Positions 20,541 through 31,358 of a DNA stretch of 64,000 nt are shown here, piece after piece (position 1 is the first letter of the stretch; each line of letters opens with the position of its first letter). A model generated the notes under the pieces. The model was not told where the DNA came from. It saw nothing but the letters and a program-made list of their open reading frames with translations, and ran no database searches. The translations under genes were made by a program, and so were the position numbers. This DNA is from Paracentrotus lividus (Eukaryota; Echinodermata; Echinoidea; Camarodonta; Echinidae), in assembly GCA_940671915.1 (NCBI GenBank), contig CALNVZ010003426.1, positions 7,467,832-7,531,831 on the forward strand. The letters run 5' to 3'.

Positions 20541-22049
20541 CCACCCAGATGTATGACAGTGCATCTCCAACCATAAAAAAAAAATCAATATCAAGCTCTC
20601 AGGATTCGTGCTGGAGGTCTCCCTCTTACGTCCCTAGCAGTCGTACCAGTTGAACTTGGGGAAACACCTTTAGATATATGAAGAAACTTCCTTACGGACA
20701 AATCCAGAAGAAAAAAAAAATAGAAATGTACCCAGATCACCCACTTTTACCTAATATAAAACCTTGTTGGCAGTTCGAGTTATCAACACTTAAAAAATAA
20801 AAAATAAATAAAAACAATAAAGAAATTAAAGTATATTTTAAAAAAAACAAAAAAACTATCAAGAAAGAAAAAAAAGAGAGAACAGAAAAAAGAGAGAAAA
20901 TAGAAAAAAAAAGAGGAAAAAAATTGAAAAGAAAGGGGGGGGAAAGAAAAAAAAAGAGAAGAAAAAAAGAATAATAAACTTAGGTATGGAGGGGGGGGAA
21001 GAAATACAAGATATAAAGATAACAAAAGAAAAAAAAGAGGGAAGAAAAGAGCAGAAAAGAAAATAATAACAAAAGAACAATACAAAAAAACAACAACAAA
21101 AAGGCAGTGCCAAATTATGCTGACTGCTTGCCAAAATAATATCAACAGAAGAAGAAGAAGAAGAAGAAGACATTACGACTTCCGGTTTCTGGTTCTTACA
21201 CCTTGAAATAAGGTCTCTCTAAAATTCTACTGAGTCCCATTGTAGCTCTCAAAAGGGACTAATGATTCTTCTTTATAAAAAAATATATAAAACGTAGCTC
21301 CAATATCTATTATTGACTTTATATCAATTATTTTCTAACCATTACGTCATCTTTGAAACGCGTTTAGGGCATTCCCCGGCTTTCAAATACATGTAGTCTA
21401 ATTAGAGGTCTGCGTGCTTTAAGATAATGATAAAAAGCTATCATCTGCGGACGTAGAGGGCGTATATTCATTTCGTCGGAATCGTCTTATTGATCAATAT
21501 TGGATCTTGCGGTGCCTCATGGCTATTATTTTTCGAATAAAAATGATGTTTCAATTGTTAATTTTAAAAAAATCTCATAAAATCAGAATTTAAAAAAAAA
21601 TGTATTTAAAATTGAGCGCAAATTATCTGTCCTTTCAAATATTCCAAAATCAAAAATAACATCAAATTCAAAATTAAGAATAAATCGGAAAAGAGCCCTC
21701 TTGTGACGATACCGAATCCATCGTCAGACTAAAGTTGGAATTTGGTGTTGAACTTTAGCTTCTCATTTATTTTGAAATCTAAAAATTCATTTCAGCCCCA
21801 TGACTATTATCAGTGTAATATTATGATATGAAAACAATTTTGTCTATAAGCTGCTCAAAAATTACATATTTTGAGAATACTTTGGGTCGGATAAATGTTT
21901 GCTCTCTGTTAAGATCCTCAAAGATGTATTTTGTTTAAAAATGTGAGTAGAGAATTTTTTTAAATAAAATAGTAGGGTCTATATTGACTTCGAGATGCAA
22001 GATGATTTAATATATTTCTCAACTACGATCTATGTAACATGACAACAGC
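20541..22049. other. Intergenic region with long purine-rich tract
   Basis: About 20780-21170 is almost pure A/G on the plus strand, ending in (GAA)n at 21149-21170. The 120- and 104-codon minus frames here are Phe/Ser low complexity. The remainder is AT-rich and holds nothing recognised. Confidence 0.5.
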
Positions 22050-22228
22050 GCCACCTTGTGTTCATAAAGATTGAATAATAAACAATTATTTCTTTCTTTC
22101 TATACTATTGATGTAATTCGTCTTATAACTTTATCAAATAATGTATTGAATTAATATGACATATAATTTTTGCTATTGTTGTTATTGTTTGATTAGAATA
22201 TGGAATAAACTAAACTGAAACTGAAACA
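22050..22228 (+). mobile_element. Probable LINE 3' end with short tandem tail
   Basis: GATTAGAATATGGAATAAAC runs into TAAACTGAAACTGAAAC, a short tandem tail of the kind that ends CR1/L2-like retrotransposons. No coding part is visible upstream, so this would be a short 5'-truncated copy. Confidence 0.35.
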
Positions 22229-22749
22229 TGTTATTTTCAATTGTACAAAAAAAAATGCCCAAGATAGATTGACGCCACTATTGTTATAAAAAATAATGAT
22301 AGTTATTGAGACACATTTTTTTCATATGTTCAAGGAAAAAAAAAAAGGGATCAGTCAAATTATTAAGTCAGAGATCACAATGGGATTTTAGGGCACCTTT
22401 AATAGTTGTTTAAGGTAGTCCCAAAGTGTTACCGGTTTGGATCGTGTAATGTCTCACTGCAGTCCCTTTAAAAATATCAAAAGAAATATATGACCAAGTA
22501 GAGCCAAACGTTTGAAGGTTCTCGTTTATATTAAAGGGATGCAGTAACATTGAATGATATTCAAATCCATTTTATTCGATTTAGCGTATTTTGCGAACAT
22601 AATTATAAACACTTAGGTCAGCCTGGTATATCTTCAAAATTGCACGCTAATAGCTTGCTTTACCTTCGAGATATCAATGATTTCATACTCAAATTTTACA
22701 TGTAATTATGATCTCATAGAGATTGCGGGTTTATTATACTCGGTGCATG
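22229..22749. other. Intergenic region, nothing recognised
   Basis: AT-rich. No frame, TIR or RNA feature. Confidence 0.45.
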
Positions 22750-23060
22750 GTCATGTGTAGTCTTTTGACAAGGCCTCGTGACTTGGCCATATTCCTCGTC
22801 AAGTAGTGGCTGAGACGAGACTAGCGGTGGAAGAAGAGAGCTGACGAGACCCGGGTTAGTCGGTGGCGGAACAGGCAATCCTCGCATTCACCCCGCCTTT
22901 CGCGATTACTCTTTTTTTTTTCAGACGGTAGGCGTCTGATATAAACATCACAACAGACACAGAGCCTTGTCTAAAGCCTAGGTCGTGTGGAACGGCAATT
23001 TATTCCTCCCTGTAAATAAGGGAGTTTACTGATACAGTCTGCGCATGCGCGAGTCTCCGA
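22750..23060. other. GC-rich block with NRF1-like site
   Basis: Richer in GC and CpG than its flanks, with GACGAGACCCGGGTTAG and GGTGGCGGAAC strings. TGCGCATGCGCG at 23040-23051 fits the palindromic NRF1 consensus. It looks promoter-like, but no gene start can be tied to it. Confidence 0.3.
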
Positions 23061-23450
23061 TATCCACTTTCGGGGTCAGGCCAACTGTACATAAAATGCG
23101 GCGACCGTACAGTCAACCCATGAGTCAACCAACGAACGGCATAATTATCTACAAATTTTTATCAGACAAAAATCTAGCTGTATATTTCTCTTTATCGGTC
23201 TGTTTCTTCTCGTTTGCCATGTTGAATAATATGATGAGACATTTTCGTGACTTTGGTTGAGGTTTTCCTCCCAGAAAGTTGCATAAACGGACTGTATACT
23301 TATTGCCGAGTGGCCCGAGTGATGAGCGGCAAAGCGCGTCGTTGGTTTCGGCGAACGCAATGCCGCTTTGCCCTACGCGAGTTGGTAACTTACCACTTTC
23401 GCTTCCAGTTGAGAAAAGAGACTCGAATGAACATGGTTTCAAAATAAAGA
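23061..23450. other. Unassigned region of mixed composition
   Basis: Several short frames overlap here on both strands (60-97 codons), none recognisable. A GGCAAAGCG/CGCTTTGCC inverted repeat lies at about 23329-23374. Confidence 0.3.
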
Positions 23451-23910
23451 TAGGAATTGAATTGAATTGAATTGAAATGAATTGAATTTATTTATTAACA
23501 ACAACAACTTTATATAATGGTGAATACAGGTACAGAATAAATTGACATGGATACAATAATCATAATACAAAGTGTTGCAGATATAAAATTGGTAGATACA
23601 AAAGAGTATAGTTGTTAATAGGAACCAGAAGGTAGCACATGTGCTGGTCGAGCCTGGCCCCAGTATAAGTATTGTTTTGGCAAGATAGCTATTATGTACA
23701 ACTGAATCTAAAACTACTTCTCTAAAGTTAATAGGCTAGAATGAATTATTAGATGTGATACAATAAGTATGCATTGTCTATCTCATCAATAGACAAGTGA
23801 GATTCTTCATCGATATTTTAACAATATCAGCGCAAAAAGTATGAAAACCATATATAAATCAAAGGGTATCATATACTTCACACGTAAGAACTCCTGATAT
23901 AGAGGAGAAC
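23451..23910 (-). mobile_element. Probable antisense LINE 3' end with (AATTG)n tail
   Basis: A GAATTGAATTGAATT tandem run is followed by TTTATTTATTAACAACAAC. On the minus strand this is an A/T-rich 3' UTR ending in a pentamer tail, typical of 5'-truncated CR1/L2-like LINEs. No reverse transcriptase frame remains. Confidence 0.4.
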
Positions 23911-24093
23911 ATGTACAGGTGACCCCTGACCCAATGACGTCACAGACCTCCTATCGCTAACTGTAAACTCCCTTATCAGGAAACTTCATGCTTACCGGCT
24001 CATTTGAAACATAAATCGCAATAGCGCCCCCTCATGACGAAGCTGACTCCATTGATAGTCGAAAACTAGAATTCGGTGTCAAACTTGCGATTG

Positions 24094-24350
24094 TAATGCG
24101 GCGGTCACAACTCGTCGTTGGCTACGGGGCACGTGCCATCAACGCAGCCTGCGTTGAATGTACAACGCACGCACAGGTCCTGGTCAATTTCTGCGATTCC
24201 TGCGTTTATGTAGTAATGGTATTGTAAAAACTTCCTGCACGTCGTACATGCATTGTACCTGCAAGGGTACCTCCGCTGCACGAAATTTCTACGAAATCCA
24301 ACGTAGGGAGTTGCAGGTCGAAGGTACGGCGAGTTGTGACCGCCGCATAA
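24094..24350 (-). mobile_element. GC-rich TIR element, copy 2
   Basis: Inverted copy of 13280-13536. TAATGCGGCGGTCACAACTC at the left and CGAGTTGTGACCGCCGCATA at the right. Internal landmarks such as GGCTACGGGGCACGTGCCAT match the reverse complement of copy 1. Indels between the copies break any shared frame. Confidence 0.75.
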
Positions 24351-24674
24351 TAATGCTAAGCCTTAACATTGATTTCTTCCCCGTTTTAGCAAACGAAGCT
24401 TCATAAATTGCCCTTTTTGTAACTAGTGTTTATTTTTAATCCTATATATACATTCGATCTATTAGCTGTTCAAAGTTACATCTCTTTAGAAAAGATTGGG
24501 TCGAATAAATATCTCTTGCTCTCTGGCAGTAATAGGCTTGTGTGACCTGCTTGTTATATTGCCCTCTTTTGTTCTTCGTACTCCACCTATGCATGGTAAA
24601 AACTTTACGAGCAATGTAGACTTTTGAAGTTCAAAAGGAAAAATCTACATTTTCCAATAAATAGAGCAGCTATA
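24351..24674. other. Intergenic spacer
   Basis: AT-rich, nothing recognised. Confidence 0.45.
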
Positions 24675-25496
24675 TAGGGGAGACCGGGTATGGAAGTTAC
24701 ACGGGTCAGTTGTTACAGTTTTCAGTGTGCTAAGATGGAACAAGAGAGGATGTGCTAACTGGCATCTATATACAGCCTACACATAGCTGTGATGAACTGC
24801 CGATCGTGAGGTTTCTCCGTTGTTTTATTAAAAAGTAAATCAACAAAAACCATTTTTTACAGTTCAAAGTAAATTTGTGACAAAAATTGAAATTTGTAAT
24901 AGCTCTTACAACTGAAGGCACATGATGATAGTCTGGTATTGTAAATATAGTACATGTATGTCACTAATATACCCCCTAGCCATGCCCTGTAATTCTGCCT
25001 AATGACTGTGCTACAGTTGATTTCTGTGTGTAAAATCACCCATGGGGTAGGTTGTTTTAATACAACAACCTACCCCATGTTGATGTAACAACTTACCCCA
25101 ATTACATTACATATGTAAAATTACATTTTGTCTCAATTTTCAGGTGTTAATATTTTTATTTTTCTATTATTACTTTTGTCTATTCTAGAGCTAAAGTTGA
25201 AATTAAAGTATGGTATAAGAGATTTACACATTGTCAACTTACCCCGTATGTTTACATATTGTAACATTTGACCCCGTATGGTGTAACAACCTACCCCGTA
25301 TATGGGGTAGGTTGTTACAAAAAAATGTCTTCACTAATTAAGCTGTAGTTAATTAGTGTTTAAATGTTTTCAAGTTTTGTATGCCTCAGGTTTTAGCCAA
25401 CATAATACAGACCCAATATGGAGTGCGTGAGTTCTTTCATCAGAATTATCTGGCCCAAAATGTGAATTTTGTAACGTCCATACCCGGTCTCCCCTA
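24675..25496 (+). mobile_element. TA-flanked TAGGGGA element, GGGGTAGGTTGTTACA family, copy 1
   Basis: Ends are TAGGGGAGACCGGGTATGGA and its inverse at 25477-25496. The interior repeats GGGGTAGGTTGTTACA or its complement about eight times, including back-to-back pairs at about 25045-25080 and 25275-25320. About 822 bp. A 60-codon minus frame (24857-25039) also occurs in copy 2, where every difference is a replacement, so I do not regard it as a gene. The high similarity of the two copies implies fairly recent activity. Confidence 0.85.
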
Positions 25497-27379
25497 AGGT
25501 GGAGCAAAACTAGATACTCAATTTTTATCGAAATGTTTGAATTGTATTCTCCGCAAGAACTATTATTTGTCTTCATACTCGATAAGTGTTCTGTGACGAT
25601 TTTTCAGATTCATTAATAGAAATAATATTCTTACTTTAGAAGAGTTTTGACTGGCTAAACATTCCGTTAATTACGATTAGTGTCATTTAAGGATTCGCAG
25701 AAAGAACGGGGCGTATTTACTTTATCAATACTTTTCTTTTTTTTTTTACACCAAGAAAAAAAATTGCCGCCAACAAATTTTATTTAGGAGTATTATTTGT
25801 ACTTTATTGTTCATTTATATGCATAGGACTGAGCCACAGGTCCAGTTTCTTCAAATCCCCTGTTTCTCAGTTTGTGACTGTGCAACCCTCTCCCTCTCCC
25901 TCTCCCTCTCTCTTTTTATCTTTCTCTCATTTCTGTTTCGGCTATTTTACTTATATGGCTTCTCGTTCGCGTTAAGCTTCTGATATGTTTTTCTTTTTGT
26001 TTAACTGCAATTTATAATTCGTCCCTACGAAATTGGTTTATGTTGCGATGTTGTTCATACGTTATGAACAGATTTCTTTCACGTATTCACACAAATTGTA
26101 TTCACAAATGTCTTGACCTTTCCACAGTCATGTAAATGTAATTACTTGAATTGACTTTTAAGAAGCAAAAGCAAAAACCTGTGCCAAATTCATGATCCTT
26201 ACTTGTTGGTTATATCCTCATCCCTTCTTTCTTACTATTCTATCTTGCATTAGGTTGAACACATAGCTTCAGGGTTAAATTCTAGCAGTTAAAAACACGG
26301 TGAGGGGGAAAGGGTACGCAAAATTTGCACACAATAATAGAAGTCAAATTGACTCGCGTTTGTCTATTGTAGTGCTAATGAGTAGTGCCCGTGGACATGT
26401 CGAACTTTCGGAAAAGGTAGACGATACAAAATTATATAAAAACTAGAGAGACAGATCATATATAGAGATGAGGGACATCTAAAGATATAGAGATGGATAT
26501 AAACAGACGACATAAATATATAAGAGAGAAAGAAAGAGACTGATAGAGAGGGAAGAGAGAGATTTAGAGATGAAGGGAACTAAAGAGCATGAAGAGAGGG
26601 ACATAATGATCAGAAATGATAATAATACAGAGAGCAAAATCGGATTTACATGAGAGGAGACGTTTTGAATCATGAATAAAGTCATGTTTATTATATTCAC
26701 ACTTTTATTACAAAATAAGAGTCATTGAGACTATGATGACATGTAGCTCTTTTTAATAGCCATGGGGACAATGTAAAGTGCCTTTAGAATACGTTAACCT
26801 GTGCACCATTTAAAGATATTTACAAAGTGATCTGCGACGCCAATTTAGGGAATGATGATAATGGGATGTTGTAGTGTATGTCCTCGGGCGGCCAATCAGA
26901 ATAACATCACAGAGTCGAGGGGTCATTACCTAAAAGCATGCGGCGGTTAATGGCACAGAAATTAAACCGCAGTTGGACTGAGTAACTGAAACTAAAGCGA
27001 CCAGCAATTTGGGTATTCGTGGTATTGTAATTTGCAGTTTATTGCACATTCTCTCTTGTTCCATTCATGTTAGTGTGACTGAAGTATTTGGCATAATTGT
27101 ATATAAATAGAATCATATTTAGAGCTACCCTTGTATCCAGTTTAAAAGGTACACTACCCAAGGCATATTGCAAAACTAACAGCCTACAAACTCTTGTGCT
27201 TCCATGGTAATTTAATTTTACAATTTGTCACTTGGTATAGTTGTCTCCAGTATGACTGACAATAATGCACTCGTTAACATGGTTAAGATCATTACAAAAA
27301 GTATTTGTTTGGAGGGGGATGTCCGGGTGATTCTTACAATATAAACGTATGTGATATCCAAGTTATCGCTTTGTCAATG
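25497..27379. other. Intergenic region, no gene supported
   Basis: AT-rich with a CTCCCT run at about 25886-25915 and AG-rich sequence at about 26440-26600. The 73-codon minus frame at 26479-26700 is low in complexity. Confidence 0.45.
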
Positions 27380-27425
27380 GTTTCGGAACCTTCGTTCCCT
27401 TTCAATAAAAATAAAAATAAAGATT
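27380..27425 (+). mobile_element. Possible LINE 3' tail
   Basis: CCTTCGTTCCCTTTCAATAA runs into AAATAAAAATAAAG, a tandem A-rich tail. Only the tail is recognisable, so this is tentative. Confidence 0.25.
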
Positions 27426-27900
27426 ATTATCATCATCCTTTTCATCTTTTATGGGGTTAAGCTTACAAAAGATGGTTGCCATATATATATTTACATAGTA
27501 TGAAAATGTGAAATAATGGAAATATAAATAAAACATTTATCAATCAACAAATGTCAATCAATAACTCATCTTATGAAAATAAAATTTAAATTGTTGATAT
27601 TGCCGTTGAGGGAGCCAAACCTTTTACGTACTTTACTCCCGTGAATTGCATCAATAACTTGCAACCCACTTGTTTTCCATTTTCATACCGCCCCGAACCA
27701 CCGTAGAGGAACAATATAAGTGCTTAGTAGCTCCTGGCTAAAATATCATCTTACACACATGAATACTTATTTGGGAGGAAAGTGATCCTCTAAAGCATGC
27801 GCAGTGCGTTTTTGGTCTCTATTTGGTAAACAAATTGGTGGAAATTTGAGCCAGCAAGGGTCTCTAGTATTGCAGTGCCTATATGCTATGATATGAATAA

Positions 27901-27902
<2 letters not shown>

Positions 27903-27942
<40 letters not shown>
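27903..27942. repeat. (AT)n microsatellite
   Basis: About 32 bp of pure AT dinucleotides followed by ACATGTATAT. Confidence 0.9.
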
Positions 27943-29493
27943 ATAATATCATACTTTGTAATACATCGTAGTATACCTTGTATATGTGGTAAATTTGAGA
28001 AGAAAAAATTATGCCGAAATGGCAAAGGCAATGACAATAAACTGAACTGTAGATTAACTTTATTAAATGGTAATGCCATTAAATCATGATCTTGTAAGGT
28101 ATAATTCCTATGCCTATTTCTATTCTAAATAATGTTATTGTAAGGATTCCCGATTGACACCCCCCCCCCCCCATATTTAGTTCACGTAGACCTAATAATC
28201 TTTTTAATCTTGCTAATCAATCCTCATGCGCGTTTAATAATTGAAATATTCAGTTGGTTGCTACAAAAAAAATAATAATAACCGGAATAATGCATCGTCA
28301 CCCTCTGGTTATACCTCAATCACATCGCCCAAATCGATTCTAAAATAGCACATACTCAAGAAGATACCTGCCACTAGGTGTAACATAAATTTGGTTGGAT
28401 CAAGGGTTTGTTTAGTGTCATCCTCGTGCGTGTGACTTGAGCCGGGACCGGTTTGACGAAGGGGCCGGTCTGATATTTGTCAACTTCAGTTCCACCTCAT
28501 ATTCGAAGATTGCCAAAGATTTTTTTGGAACTCAACGCTATAAGTAAGACTGATGTTGACGTGTTTGGTAAGGTTAGGAAAGGAAACGACCGTCGCTATT
28601 TAGTCCTGTTTAATCCTTAAGCTCCCAACTCATGATATCCCGCCAGGTTATAAGACAGTCCCACTCGGCACAATGGCACCTATTAGAACAAAATTAGCTG
28701 TTGAGGTAAAAGGTAAGTAAGCCGTCAGTTCGGACTCGCTTTGGCGGTGTGTCTGCGCATCCCAATATCGTAAAGAGCTAACCATGGTACCCGTTGAGTT
28801 AAGAGAAGTTCTCAAGAAGGAAAGGGAATACAATAGGCATGTAAAGGGTGAACTTCAAGAGAAGGGACATTAGCACAATGGGGAGCAGAGAAAAGAAAAT
28901 TCTACCAGCTTTGTTCCCACTTGACTTGCAAAAACATCCCCGGGCTCAGATTAGTAAACCAGGAAATTTCTATAGCACCTATTTTCGCATTGTTGGTCTC
29001 TCTCTCTCTTTCCCTAGTTCCCCCCGGGTATACCTCCCTTTCTGATTTTTTTCTTGTATTATTAATATTCCTTTCCCCCATTTAGATGAGATCTTTTGAA
29101 TGGTTGTCGCGTGCGTAGTGTCCCATCCGTCGTGGTGGGATTGGTTCAAAGCTATTCATAGAAGCTTCATAGGAAAAAAAATCCCTCATATTTAATCAGA
29201 CCAGTTCATACTTAAACACCCTATTTTCAGTCATGCATTATGGACCTGTCGGGAAAATCCTTGCTTGGAGTCACGGTTGCCTGACACAACGACAGTAGGG
29301 TGTGTTCAGAATAAACTCATATTGTTATTGCATTGTGGAGAATGTTTATAGCCCTGACTAAGTATACATGTGCATGCTCAACCGACATTGAACGACATTG
29401 AAATTTAATTGATTTGTCAATGCCCCTCCAAATTATTAACCGTTTCATATTTTTGACTTAACCTATTGTTTGTTTTTTAATATGTCCAAAACA
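27943..29493. other. Intergenic region, nothing recognised
   Basis: Mixed composition with a C homopolymer at about 28160-28172. Short frames (60-65 codons) without recognisable content. Confidence 0.45.
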
Positions 29494-30355
29494 TAGGGGA
29501 GACCGGGTATGGACGTTACAAAATTCACATTTTGGGCCAGATAATTCTAATGAAAGAACTCACGCACTCCATATTGGGTCTGTAGTTAGCCTATTATGTT
29601 GGCTAAAACCTGAGGCATATAAAACTTGAAAACATGTAAACACTAATTATCTACAGCTTAATTAGTGAAGACATTTTTTTGTAACAACCTACCCCATATA
29701 CGGGGTAGGTTGTTACACCATACGGGGTCAATTGTTACAATATGTAAACATACGGGGTAAGTTGACAATGTGTTAATCTCTTATACCATACTTTAATTTC
29801 AACTTTCCAGTTTCGTGACATCGTTAACAGTAGATCATGTAGAGCTCTAGAATAGACAAAAGTAATAATAGAAAAATAAAAATATTAACACCTGAAAATT
29901 GAGACAAAATGTAATTTTACATATGTAATGTAATTGGGGTAAGTTGTTACATCAACATGGGGTAGGTTGTTGTAACAACCTACCCCATGGGTGATTTTAC
30001 ACACAGAAATCAACTGTAGCACAGTCATTAGGCAGAATTACAGGGTATGGCTAGGGGGTATATTGGTGACATACATGTACTATATTTACAATACCAGACT
30101 ATCATCATGTGCCTTCAGGTGTAAGAGCTATTACAAATTTCAATTTTTGTCAAAAATTTACTTTGAACTGTAAAAAATGTTTTTTGTTGATTTACTTTTT
30201 CTTAAAACAACGGAGAAACCTCACGACCGGCAGCTCATCACAGCTATGTGTAGGCTGTATATAGATGCCAGGTAGCACATCCTCTCTTGTTCCATCTTAG
30301 CACACTGAGAACTGTAACAACTGACCCGTGTAACTTCCATACCCGGTCTCCCCTA
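29494..30355 (-). mobile_element. TA-flanked TAGGGGA element, GGGGTAGGTTGTTACA family, copy 2
   Basis: Near-identical to 24675-25496 in reverse orientation. TAGGGGAGACCGGGTATGGA starts it and the inverse ends it. It carries small insertions relative to copy 1, for example around 29815-29855. The pair forms an inverted repeat of about 820-860 bp with a 4-kb spacer. Confidence 0.85.
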
Positions 30356-30423
30356 CTCCAGTTTGTAATATAAAAAAATAAAAAAAAATTAGTACGCATC
30401 ATGGTGATTACAAATTTCCAATT

Positions 30424-30478
30424 TTTTTTTATTTTTTTATTTTTTTTTATTTATTTTTTTTTTTTGGGGGGGGGTGGA
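30424..30478. repeat. Poly-T and poly-G low-complexity tract
   Basis: T runs with a few A interruptions ending in a G run. Confidence 0.85.
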
Positions 30479-30992
30479 ATTTTTCTCCCTTTGAAATTCA
30501 ACCGATCCATTTCTAATATTTTCATGCCGTCCTTTGAAGTCACTCGAATTAAGAGTGGATTTGGTAAAGATCATGCAAGAGTAGCCTACTACCATTTCAC
30601 ACAGACGTAGATGGTCTACCAAAACTAAGGCTTCATGGATCCCTAGAGAACATCAAAAGCAGTCTTTGGGGAAATTTGTATTGCCCCAAACAAGGACACG
30701 TTGGTTCACCCTCCAACCAAACTACTTTTTCTTCTTCTTCTTCTTTTTAAATCAATGAAATCAAAATATTTACATGATTCAAAAGATTAGAACAACTAAA
30801 ACCAAAACCAGATACAAATTACGAAGTAGAATAGAAATAAATCACTAAAAAAATCCAACCATACTACTTTAATTTAGTTTTATCTTGAGCGGAATGTGAA
30901 CCCCTCACAGCTCCATAATTGGAGATTTCAAGACAGCCAGGCATGCGGTTATCCAGAACATCCTACATATTTATATCGTCAATGATCGCTAA
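30479..30992. other. Intergenic spacer
   Basis: AT-rich, with a CTT repeat at about 30730-30745. No gene seen. Confidence 0.45.
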
Positions 30993-31358
30993 TGGTGGTA
31001 TCTCACTTCGCGGAGACGTCTCTGAGAATTTTCAAAACTGTCTCAAATTATTCCCAAATCCGTCTCCGAAACTCAGGGGACGTCTCCGAGACGTCTCCGA
31101 GACAAATCTAGACCACGTGACATATCTTCCACAAGTCACGGGGAAGTCTCGGAGACGTCTCCGCGATAAGTAGTCCCAAATCCGTCTCAAAGTAGTTTCC
31201 GCGATTCCCGCGACTCATGAAACTTTGCAGGGACTGAGGAGAAGTCTCTTAGACGTCTCCGCGACAAGTTTTCAAACCGTCTCCAAGCCGTTTCTAAACC
31301 GTCTTAAGGTAGTCCTAAATCCATCTCAAAGTAGTTTCCGCGAAGTAAGATACCACCA
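30993..31358. mobile_element. TIR element with amplified GAGACGTCTC palindrome
   Basis: Ends are TGGTGGTATCTCACTTCGCG and CGCGAAGTAAGATACCACCA, a TIR of about 20 bp. The interior repeats (C)GGAGACGTCTC(CG) palindromes and CCAAATCCGTCTC strings. An older copy at 54155-54995 is split by another transposon. Non-coding. Confidence 0.75.

Noticed and set aside
20783..21173. Two long Phe/Ser-rich minus frames
   Set aside because: They are the pyrimidine strand of a purine-rich tract; low complexity.
24857..25039. 60-codon frame conserved in both copies of the TAGGGGA element
   Set aside because: Retained only because the copies are nearly identical; all visible differences are replacements, so there is no sign of selection for a protein.
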